From Nonlabens arenilitoris (lineage in GTDB: Bacteria > Bacteroidota > Bacteroidia > Flavobacteriales > Flavobacteriaceae), in contig NZ_MTPW01000001.1 of NCBI RefSeq assembly GCF_002954765.1, positions 434,001 through 498,000 on the forward strand: DNA of 64,000 nt, given 5' to 3'. Positions 1 to 7,714 of the stretch are shown here, one piece after another. The translations under genes were made by a program, and so were the position numbers. Every line of letters starts with the position of its first letter. The stretch's first letter is position 1. Under the pieces are notes generated by a model. The model had not been told where the DNA came from. It searched no databases and was given only the letters and a program-made list of their open reading frames with translations.

Positions 1-303
1 TGGAAAGCACCTTACAGAGTTGATATTAGTAATTATCTCGTAAAGGGAGAAAATAAAATCAACATAAAAGTAACTAACTTATGGCCTAACCGGTTAATAG
101 GCGATGAAAAATTAGAATTAGATTTTGAGCGTAGAGGTAATAAAATAAAACGGTTGCCAGATTGGTTAATAAACGATACAAAACGCCCTAGCACAAGAAC
201 CACGTTCCCATCATGGAAACACTGGAACAAGGAGGATGAGCTCAAAACTTCTGGACTTTTAGGACCGGTAAAAATTCGATTTTATAAAAATATCAAACTT
301 TAA
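1..303 (+). CDS. C-terminal part of a GH106-like alpha-L-rhamnosidase
   Basis: The window opens inside a reading frame that runs about 100 codons to a TAA at 301-303. The residues include the string VTNLWPNRLIGDE, then RLPDWL, then TTFPSWKHW and SGLLGPV. These match what I know of the C-terminal galactose-binding-like domain of GH106 alpha-L-rhamnosidases and related large glycoside hydrolases. Such an enzyme would release rhamnose from algal or plant polysaccharide, which fits the ulvan lyase, sulfatases and rhamnose catabolic genes that follow on the same strand. The catalytic domain is outside the window, so the family call rests on the tail alone; a GH2-like enzyme is the main alternative. 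Confidence 0.6.
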   Translation, partial: WKAPYRVDISNYLVKGENKINIKVTNLWPNRLIGDEKLELDFERRGNKIKRLPDWLINDTKRPSTRTTFPSWKHWNKEDELKTSGLLGPVKIRFYKNIKL

Positions 304-304
304 A

Positions 305-1723
305 ATGGTGATGAGTAAACAGATTTTTAAAACACTTTTGATTTGTTTTTGCTTTATAGGATGTGCATCTAAAACTAAAGATGTAAAAGCAACCATGGAA
401 GAGCCTAAAATGGTGGACTATTTTGCTGATAATGGATTTGGAAACGCAGTTGCCCTAGTGCAACATCCATCGGGTGTTTACCACAAAGGCATTACTTATG
501 TAGCTTATCAAGGTGCTTTAGAAGATCCGTATGTAGCGTCTTATAATCATAAAACTAAAGAATGGAACGGTCCATTTAAAGCTGGGATTAGTGAAATGGG
601 GAAAGATCCTAATCGCAAAAAAAGAATAGACAACCATGGTAAGCCAGCTATTTTAATTGATGATGCAGGCTATATTCATATTGCTTATGGAGGTCATGGA
701 GGTAGACCTGAAGATGGTCATAATCCACTAGGAAATCATCATTATGGGAAAAACTTACATGCGGTTTCTAAAAAACCACTGGATATTTCAGAATGGGAAA
801 CACTAGATAATATTTCAATATTCGGTACCTACAGTCAGTTTGTAAAAATGGATAATGGAGATATATATCTATTTTATCGTCATGGAGCTCATAGAAGCAA
901 TTGGGTATATGAAAAATCAACTGATCATGGTAAAACTTTTGAAGCACCAGTTTCTTTTTTAAAGCATAAAAGAAGAACTGATGTGGAAGCTGAAGATTCT
1001 TGGTATCCATGGGTGAGTAAAGGCAACGGTGACGATATTATCGTTGCTTTTGATTATCATATTTGTAGAGATCATAATAATTCACAGGACGATAGAGGTC
1101 ATATTCCAGAGCGTCATCATTTATATTACATGGTATTTAATACTAAAACAGAACAATGGAAAAATGTTGAAAATGAACCTTTGGTGATGCCATTAACTAA
1201 AGAACAAGCAGACGAAAAAGCCTTAGTTAAAAGAATACCTAACGACTGGACATTTCAAGGAATCGTAGATGTAGATGCTGATGGAAATCCACACCTAGGT
1301 GTGTTAGTGGGACCAGATATAAATGCAAAAAGAAGTGGTCCTAAACAAATGCAATATTTTAGGTGGAATGGTGAAGAATGGTGGCAAGGTAATACATCTA
1401 ACTTCCCTCGTGGTAATGGTGATATAGAAGTCACATCTACTACAGAAGTGAGTTTCTATCTTGAACATAAAAATGATGATGTAGGAGAAATAAGTAGATG
1501 GGATAGCTATGATGGTGGTACATCTTTTAAAAAGAAAATCGTTTTTTTAGAACGTAATCATTCAGGATTTGCAATTTCTGCTCTTATTGATAATCCACAT
1601 CCTGATGCTAGAATTATAGTTGCAGAAAATGAAGAAAACTCAGATTATAGAAGAATGTATCTTGTAGGAGATAATGGCCCAATTACACGTTCTAAAATTG
1701 AAACTCAAGTATTAAAGAAATAG
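305..1723 (+). CDS. PL25-type ulvan lyase lipoprotein (seven-bladed BNR-4 propeller)
   Basis: This 472-residue protein has a lipobox ending at Cys20 (FIGC), so it is probably anchored in the outer membrane or periplasm. The body is a BNR_4-type beta-propeller. His111, His131, Tyr176, Arg192 and Tyr234 fall at a constant offset of 12 from the catalytic and binding residues I recall for the PL25 ulvan lyase PLSV_3936 (H123, H143, Y188, R204, Y246). That pattern supports lyase cleavage of rhamnose-3-sulfate-uronic acid linkages in ulvan. It starts one base after the upstream GH106-like stop, which suggests cotranscription. Two in-frame ATGs (305, 311) are possible starts. PL24, a related propeller family, is the alternative. 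Confidence 0.78.
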   Translation: MVMSKQIFKTLLICFCFIGCASKTKDVKATMEEPKMVDYFADNGFGNAVALVQHPSGVYHKGITYVAYQGALEDPYVASYNHKTKEWNGPFKAGISEMGKDPNRKKRIDNHGKPAILIDDAGYIHIAYGGHGGRPEDGHNPLGNHHYGKNLHAVSKKPLDISEWETLDNISIFGTYSQFVKMDNGDIYLFYRHGAHRSNWVYEKSTDHGKTFEAPVSFLKHKRRTDVEAEDSWYPWVSKGNGDDIIVAFDYHICRDHNNSQDDRGHIPERHHLYYMVFNTKTEQWKNVENEPLVMPLTKEQADEKALVKRIPNDWTFQGIVDVDADGNPHLGVLVGPDINAKRSGPKQMQYFRWNGEEWWQGNTSNFPRGNGDIEVTSTTEVSFYLEHKNDDVGEISRWDSYDGGTSFKKKIVFLERNHSGFAISALIDNPHPDARIIVAENEENSDYRRMYLVGDNGPITRSKIETQVLKK

Positions 1724-1730
1724 TATTTAA

Positions 1731-3233
1731 ATGAAAAATACTCCTTTTACATTCATCATTTTACTCCTATTTGTTTTTTCATGTAAAAATGAAAAACATA
1801 CAGCAATAAAGTTTAAGTCTTCTAATCCTAATGTCCTTTTCATAGCTGTTGATGATTTAAATACGTGGATAAGTCCTATAGATAATTTTACTAGTGTAAA
1901 AACACCCAATTTTGATAGACTAGCTTCCTTGGGAATTACTTTTACAAATGCGCACGTGCAAGCGCCACTTTGTGGTCCATCTCGAGCTTCTATTATGACA
2001 GGTTTGCGTCCATCTACCACAGGGATTTATGGAATGACACCAGATGATAAAATCAGAAGACCAGGAAACCCAGCAACAAAAGATATTACATTCTTGCCCG
2101 AGTATTTTGAAAAACAAGGATATCATACCATGGGAATAGGTAAACTTTTTCACATTCATGCTCCAGATGGTGTGTTCTATGAATCTGGTGGTCGTGTTAA
2201 AGGCTTCGGTCCGTATCCTGAAAAACGTTTTGTCTGGGATGGTTTTGGGAAAGGTATTAAAGGAACTCACGGTAGAACCAGCACAGATTGGGGCGCCTTT
2301 CCTGAGAACGATAGCTTAGTGCCAGACCATCAATCCGTAAATTGGGTTGTGGAGCGATTAAATAGAACTTATGATAAGCCATTTTTTATGGGCTTAGGTT
2401 TTTTACGTGTACACGTACCACTTTATGTTCCTCAAAAATGGTTTGACATGCATCCTTTAGAAGGAATAGAAACACCACCTTATTTAAAAGATGATTTAAA
2501 AGATATTCCACCAGTAGGATTAAAAATCAACGACTTACCCATGATGCCATCTACAGAATGGGCTAAGGAAACTGGAGAATGGAAAAAAATAATTCAAGCA
2601 TATTTGGCATGTATGAGTTATGTCGATTATGAATTAGATCGTGTTTTAGATGCTTTAGAACAAAGTAATTATGCAGATAATACGATTATAGTATTGTGGT
2701 CAGATCACGGTTATCGCTTAGGCGAAAAAGGGACTTTTGCAAAACATGCGTTATGGGAAACCGCTACAAAAGCACCACTTATAATTGCAGGACCTAATGT
2801 ACCTAAAGGTAAAAAAATAGATACACCAGTAGAAATGTTGTCCATTTACCCAACACTTTTAGAGCTTAGTAACTTACCTGCCTATTCTAAAAATGAAGGA
2901 ACAAGTTTAGTGAACATCATGCAAAATAATGAAGTTATTAATGATGGTTATGCCCTTACAACCTTTGGGATGAATAACCATTCCATAAAAAAAGACGGCT
3001 ATAGATACATACGATATGAGGATGGCAAAGAAGAATTTTACAATCACAGAGTAGATTCAAATGAATGGCATAATGAATCTAATAACCCTAAGTATAAAAT
3101 TCAGATAGAGGCATTAAAAAAACTTTTACCAGTTGAAAACGCAAACTGGGATGAAGCATCTAATTATACATTTCAACCTTATTTTGTCGAGCAAAAAAAG
3201 CGAATGAATAGTAAAAAACAAAAGGAAAATTAG
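1731..3233 (+). CDS. S1 family sulfatase lipoprotein, iduronate-2-sulfatase-like
   Basis: This 500-residue protein begins with a short lipoprotein signal (lipobox VFSC, Cys18). The alkaline-phosphatase-fold sulfatase core follows: metal ligands in AVDDLN (Asp41, Asp42) and the maturation motif CGPSR at Cys81-Arg85, where Cys is converted to formylglycine. The C-terminal metal-site motif WSDHGYRLGEKG is present. The layout resembles iduronate-2-sulfatase-like S1_7 enzymes. In this locus the likely substrate is sulfated ulvan oligosaccharide. It lies 7 bases after the PL25 gene. The exact sulfate position removed cannot be told from sequence. Confidence 0.85.
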   Translation: MKNTPFTFIILLLFVFSCKNEKHTAIKFKSSNPNVLFIAVDDLNTWISPIDNFTSVKTPNFDRLASLGITFTNAHVQAPLCGPSRASIMTGLRPSTTGIYGMTPDDKIRRPGNPATKDITFLPEYFEKQGYHTMGIGKLFHIHAPDGVFYESGGRVKGFGPYPEKRFVWDGFGKGIKGTHGRTSTDWGAFPENDSLVPDHQSVNWVVERLNRTYDKPFFMGLGFLRVHVPLYVPQKWFDMHPLEGIETPPYLKDDLKDIPPVGLKINDLPMMPSTEWAKETGEWKKIIQAYLACMSYVDYELDRVLDALEQSNYADNTIIVLWSDHGYRLGEKGTFAKHALWETATKAPLIIAGPNVPKGKKIDTPVEMLSIYPTLLELSNLPAYSKNEGTSLVNIMQNNEVINDGYALTTFGMNNHSIKKDGYRYIRYEDGKEEFYNHRVDSNEWHNESNNPKYKIQIEALKKLLPVENANWDEASNYTFQPYFVEQKKRMNSKKQKEN

Positions 3234-3257
3234 AACTGTTAAATAGAGTCTCAAAAA

Positions 3258-4778
3258 ATGGAATCAATAATAATGACAGATAAAGCCATGTTTATGCTAA
3301 AACTAAGTCAATTATTTAAAGCGATAATTGTTGTGCTATTTTTACCATTAATGAGTTGTAATGACAAAGACAAATCAAACCATGCAGAAAAGCAATTTGA
3401 AATAATAAGTGATGTAAAACCCAATATTATATTCTATCTATCAGACGACCAAGATGTTTATGATTACGGTTGCTATGGTAACAAGAAAGTAAATACTACA
3501 GCAGTAGATCGATTAGCAAAAGAAGGAATGCTATTTACAAATGCATTTACTGCACAAGCGATTTGCGCACCTAGTCGGTCTCAAATTTTCACTGGACTAT
3601 ATCCTCTAAAAAATGGATGCTTTGCAAATCATACAGCTACTAAACCAGACATTAAAAGTGTGACTGAACAGATGAAAGAATTAGGCTATGAAGTTGTTTT
3701 AGCCGGAAAAAGTCATGTAAAACCTGATAGTGTTTATAAATGGGACAAGGAATGGGCTCCAGTTCCTAAAAAGGATGTGCCCAGAGAATATATACCATTA
3801 GATAGTATAGAAGATTATTTCAAAACGGCTAAAAAACCGTTTTGCATGTTCATCACATCAAAATATCCACATGGTAAATATTTTGATGTAGAAAACCCAA
3901 ATGCAACAGACCTTAAATTTTATCCTTTTAATTCACATAAAAAAAGTGATAAAGCATACGTTAAAAGCAAAGCAGGCTATTACCGAAGTATTGAGGAAGA
4001 CAATACGCAATTGGAAAACATTTTAAAATTAGTTGACAATTATTTAGACAAAAACACACTTTTCATATACAGTGCAGATCATGGTGTTTCAGGAAAGTTT
4101 ACAGTTAAAGATATAGGCTTAAAAGTACCCTTTGTAGTACGATGGCCTAATGTTATTAAAGCAGGTTCTACATCAAATCAGTTGATTCATTATACAGATG
4201 TCTTACCTACTTTTTTAGACGTTGCAGGCGGTAAGGCAACACACGATTTGGATGGGAAAAGTATTGTCCCATTATTTAAAGGAAAAGACGATGAAATCAA
4301 CAGGTATGTATATGGTGTAAGAACCAATCAAAACATTCTAAATTCTGAAATTTTTCCATCTCGAATGATTCGGGATAAGCGCTTTAAATACATCAGAAAC
4401 TTTAATTCAATTGAAGTAGTTGAAAAAAATCTCACAGGAAAGCCAAATGTAGATTTCTTTTTAAGACGTGGTTCAGAGAAATTTAAAAACGAACCCTTTG
4501 AGGAATTATATGATTTGGAGAAGGACCCATTTGAGCAACAGAATTTGGCTCATAATACAGAATTGAAAGTCGTTAAAGAAAGATTAGTAAGAGACCTATT
4601 TACATGGATGGGTGAACAAGGTGATTTTTTAAAAGAAGAACTAGGCAGTATGCCTATCATTACACCTAAAGGAAATAAAGGATTTAAATTAGACCAAGAC
4701 ACACCTAGACGCAAAATTCCCGATTCCTTGAAAAACACTTTGGAGAAAGGCGATTATACTGTAATTGAGTATTGGTAA
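3258..4778 (+). CDS. S1 family sulfatase lipoprotein
   Basis: The second sulfatase of the locus has 506 residues from the first ATG. Its lipobox LMSC ends at Cys34, an unusually long n-region. ATG at 3288 or 3294 would give a normal signal (Cys22 for 3294), so the true start is probably one of those. Metal ligands sit in YLSDDQD (Asp63, Asp64) and the formylglycine motif is CAPSR at Cys103. SADHG near the middle is the second metal site. The C-terminal region contains a typical ELYDLEKDPFEQQN sulfatase tail. The motif differs from the neighbouring sulfatases, which suggests a different sulfate position. The subfamily is not assigned. Confidence 0.83.
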   Translation: MESIIMTDKAMFMLKLSQLFKAIIVVLFLPLMSCNDKDKSNHAEKQFEIISDVKPNIIFYLSDDQDVYDYGCYGNKKVNTTAVDRLAKEGMLFTNAFTAQAICAPSRSQIFTGLYPLKNGCFANHTATKPDIKSVTEQMKELGYEVVLAGKSHVKPDSVYKWDKEWAPVPKKDVPREYIPLDSIEDYFKTAKKPFCMFITSKYPHGKYFDVENPNATDLKFYPFNSHKKSDKAYVKSKAGYYRSIEEDNTQLENILKLVDNYLDKNTLFIYSADHGVSGKFTVKDIGLKVPFVVRWPNVIKAGSTSNQLIHYTDVLPTFLDVAGGKATHDLDGKSIVPLFKGKDDEINRYVYGVRTNQNILNSEIFPSRMIRDKRFKYIRNFNSIEVVEKNLTGKPNVDFFLRRGSEKFKNEPFEELYDLEKDPFEQQNLAHNTELKVVKERLVRDLFTWMGEQGDFLKEELGSMPIITPKGNKGFKLDQDTPRRKIPDSLKNTLEKGDYTVIEYW

Positions 4779-4791
4779 AAAAAATCATAAA

Positions 4792-6198
4792 ATGAAAAAA
4801 ATCTTTATATACATATTGGGTTCGGTAATCATTTTCATGTCTTGCAAAAATGAAAAAGAGAAAACCGTTGAGAAACAAGATCAAAAACCAATGAACATTC
4901 TCTTTATTGCCATTGATGATTTACGACCTGAATTAGGTTGCTATGATGCGCGACAGGTAAAGTCACCAAGCATCGATAAACTGGCAAAAGAAGCTATCGT
5001 TTTTGACCGCGCTTATTGCAATATTCCCGTTTGCGGCGCTTCAAGAGCAAGTTTGCTTACAGGTATTCTACCTACTAAAACACGTTTTATAGATTTTAGA
5101 GCAAAGGCCGAAGAAGACGTGCCGAATGCCAAAACATTGCCAGGTATTTTTAAAGATGCTGGCTATACCAGTATTTCTAACGGAAAGATTTTCCATTATA
5201 ACAAAGACGCTCAGGAAGCTAGTTGGAGTCGAAGTCCATGGATGCCAGATGGAGGACACAGAGTGAGTCATGACCCTACCACTACTGAAGTATTAACGAA
5301 ATCAGGGAATGGTCGTGTTTACGAAGCTCCAGAAGTAGATAATAGTGCTTATCCTGATCATAAAATAGCACAAAAAACCATTAATGATTTACGGGAACTC
5401 AAAGCATCAGGAGAACCCTTTTTTATGGCTTGTGGTTTTTTTCGTCCTCATATGCCTTTTTACGCACCAAAAAAGTATTGGGATTTATATGATAGAGATT
5501 CAATTGAAATAGCAGACAACCGTCATTTACCAGAAAATGCGCCTGAATTATTACGTGGAAGTGGCGAATTCAAATCCTATAGTTTTGGATCATATAAACC
5601 TAATACCGAGGAATTTCATAAAATGATGCGTCATGGCTATTATGCCTGTGTAAGTTATGTAGATGAATTGGTAGGTGAGGTAATTAGTGAACTTGAATCC
5701 CTTGACTTAGCAGAGAATACGATTGTAGTAATATGGGGAGATCACGGTTGGCATCTAGGAGAGCACGAGTTTTGGGGAAAGCACAATACTTTGCACAATG
5801 CGTTGCAAGTGCCGCTGATTATAAAAGTACCAAGGAAAGTTAAAGGACAGCATAGTAAAGCTTTGGTAGAGACTGTTGATCTATATGCGACTCTTTGTGA
5901 TTTAGCTAATTTAGAGACACCTGATTATATAATGGGAAAGAGTTTTAAATCAGTTCTAGATAACCCTAAACAATCGTTTAGAGAAAATATTTATGCGCGT
6001 TTTAAGAAGGCTGATGCAATTGTAACGGAAGATTTTACTTATTCATTATACGAAAATGGCGATGAGATGTTATACAACCGTAAATTAGATCCAGATGAGA
6101 ACAAGAATGTCGCAGCAGATGATACTTATAAAGATAAGCTTGAGGACATGCGAAAAGCTCTCAAAATAAGGCAAGAACAAGCACGCAGTTATAGATAA
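4792..6198 (+). CDS. S1 family sulfatase lipoprotein with CGASR motif, iduronate-2-sulfatase-like
   Basis: The start is placed at ATG 4792, not the in-frame codon at 4765 that overlaps the previous gene. This gives a clean signal MKKIFIYILG and a lipobox MSC at Cys18. The 468-residue protein carries AIDDLRPELGCY, typical of iduronate-2-sulfatase-like S1_7 enzymes, with the metal-binding Asp pair at 42-43. The maturation motif is CGASR (Cys81), with Ala in place of the usual Pro; that variant is allowed in the C-x-P/A-S-R consensus. The second metal site is WGDHGWHLGEH. It lies 13 bases after the preceding sulfatase stop and is surely in the same transcription unit. Confidence 0.84.
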   Translation: MKKIFIYILGSVIIFMSCKNEKEKTVEKQDQKPMNILFIAIDDLRPELGCYDARQVKSPSIDKLAKEAIVFDRAYCNIPVCGASRASLLTGILPTKTRFIDFRAKAEEDVPNAKTLPGIFKDAGYTSISNGKIFHYNKDAQEASWSRSPWMPDGGHRVSHDPTTTEVLTKSGNGRVYEAPEVDNSAYPDHKIAQKTINDLRELKASGEPFFMACGFFRPHMPFYAPKKYWDLYDRDSIEIADNRHLPENAPELLRGSGEFKSYSFGSYKPNTEEFHKMMRHGYYACVSYVDELVGEVISELESLDLAENTIVVIWGDHGWHLGEHEFWGKHNTLHNALQVPLIIKVPRKVKGQHSKALVETVDLYATLCDLANLETPDYIMGKSFKSVLDNPKQSFRENIYARFKKADAIVTEDFTYSLYENGDEMLYNRKLDPDENKNVAADDTYKDKLEDMRKALKIRQEQARSYR

Positions 6199-6233
6199 AG
6201 GAATTCGTTATAAATGAAACTGAATTTAATCAA

Positions 6234-7685
6234 ATGATAGATAATAGAAAAATAGCAACAAATTTAAATTATATCGGTCTTCTAATTCTTTTCTTAGCCA
6301 TCGTTAGCTGTAAAAACGAAGAAAAGAGCATCGCTACTAAGAAAGAAAAACGACCCAATATTATATATGTTTATGTGGACCAACTCAGTGCTAATATGAT
6401 GAGTAATGCTGGTAATGATTATTTAAAAACACCAGCATTAGATTATATTGCTCATAACGGTATTCGTTTTACTAGGGCTTATACAACAAATCCTGTATGC
6501 TCACCGGCAAGAGTTAGTTTAATGACAGGTCGCTTCCCTAGTTATTTTAAAGATGATAAAGAGAATGAGGTTAGAGAGAATAGAGGTTCTATGATGATTC
6601 CCACTGTCACTGATGAAGTGAAACGTACAACGATTGCTGCGCACCTCAAAAAGGCAAATTATGACTTGTATTTTGGAGGAAAAGAACATTTGCCAAAATC
6701 ATTGACACCAGCAGCACTTGGTTTTAATAAATTCAGTAATGATGAAAGAGGTGAGTTAGTTAAGAAAGCTGCAGATATCATTAAAGAAAATCATGAAAAT
6801 CCATATTTCATGGTAGTGTCGTTAATAAACCCGCATGATATATGTTACATGGCATTACGAGAAAAAGCAACCAGTAAAAATGACGCCATTCTCCTCAAAC
6901 GAGCTAAAGTCGAGTTAGCCACATTAGATAAAGCCATGAAAATTCCAGAAGGTGTTAGCAAAGAAGAATTTTATGCTAGTTATTGTCCGCCATTGCCAGT
7001 AAATTATGAACCTCAAATTGATGAACCTCGAGCAGTAAAGAATTTAATTGACAACAGACCGTTTCGTAAAAACGCTAGAGAACATTTTACAGATCAGGAC
7101 TGGAAACATCATAGGTATGCGTACCATCGTTTAACTGAAGTTATGGATAAGGAAATACAAGTACTTTTAGATGCTATAAAAAACAGCGGACAAGAAGAGA
7201 ATACACTTATAATTTTTTCAAGTGATCATGGTGATATGAGCGCAAGTCATCGCATGGAACATAAATCTACATTGTATGAGGAATCTGCAAATATCCCATT
7301 TATGGCGATGTGGAAAGGTCATATTCCCAAAGGTCAAATCAATGAGAAAAACTTAATCTCAAACGGACTGGATTTACTTCCAACGATATGTGATTATGCT
7401 GGTATAGAAGGTGTTTCTGATCATCGCGGTAGAAGCTTGCAACCACTATTTCAAGGTGAAGATGTGTCATGGAGAGAAACATTAGGTGTGGAAAGTGAAA
7501 TAGGTAAAATGGTGGTTGATCAACACGGTTTTAAATATATGCGCTATGATGTTGATGGAATTGAAGAACAGTTGTTAAATTTAGATCTAGACCCTTTTGA
7601 AACTACGCACTTTACTGATGATTTAAGATTTAAAAGTGATTTAGAACGATTAAGAAAGATATACCAAACGGAATGGTTCAAGTAA
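6234..7685 (+). CDS. S1 family sulfatase lipoprotein with CSPAR motif
   Basis: The fourth sulfatase of the series has 483 residues and a lipobox IVSC at Cys26. The N-terminal metal site is YVDQLSA, with Asp49 followed by Gln where other sulfatases have a second Asp. The formylglycine motif is CSPAR (Cys89), with Ala at the usual Ser position. SSDHGDM is the C-terminal metal site. The motif and metal-site differences set it apart from the three sulfatases upstream and suggest another linkage or subfamily. It sits 35 bases after the previous stop, in the same run of plus-strand genes. Confidence 0.82.
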   Translation: MIDNRKIATNLNYIGLLILFLAIVSCKNEEKSIATKKEKRPNIIYVYVDQLSANMMSNAGNDYLKTPALDYIAHNGIRFTRAYTTNPVCSPARVSLMTGRFPSYFKDDKENEVRENRGSMMIPTVTDEVKRTTIAAHLKKANYDLYFGGKEHLPKSLTPAALGFNKFSNDERGELVKKAADIIKENHENPYFMVVSLINPHDICYMALREKATSKNDAILLKRAKVELATLDKAMKIPEGVSKEEFYASYCPPLPVNYEPQIDEPRAVKNLIDNRPFRKNAREHFTDQDWKHHRYAYHRLTEVMDKEIQVLLDAIKNSGQEENTLIIFSSDHGDMSASHRMEHKSTLYEESANIPFMAMWKGHIPKGQINEKNLISNGLDLLPTICDYAGIEGVSDHRGRSLQPLFQGEDVSWRETLGVESEIGKMVVDQHGFKYMRYDVDGIEEQLLNLDLDPFETTHFTDDLRFKSDLERLRKIYQTEWFK

Positions 7686-7714
7686 TTAAAAAACGAATCA
7701 CCTGATAAAAAATA

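Noticed and set aside
4765..4791. Upstream start of the CGASR sulfatase at 4765
   Set aside because: It overlaps the previous gene's stop and would put a charged segment before the lipoprotein signal; ATG 4792 gives a standard signal.
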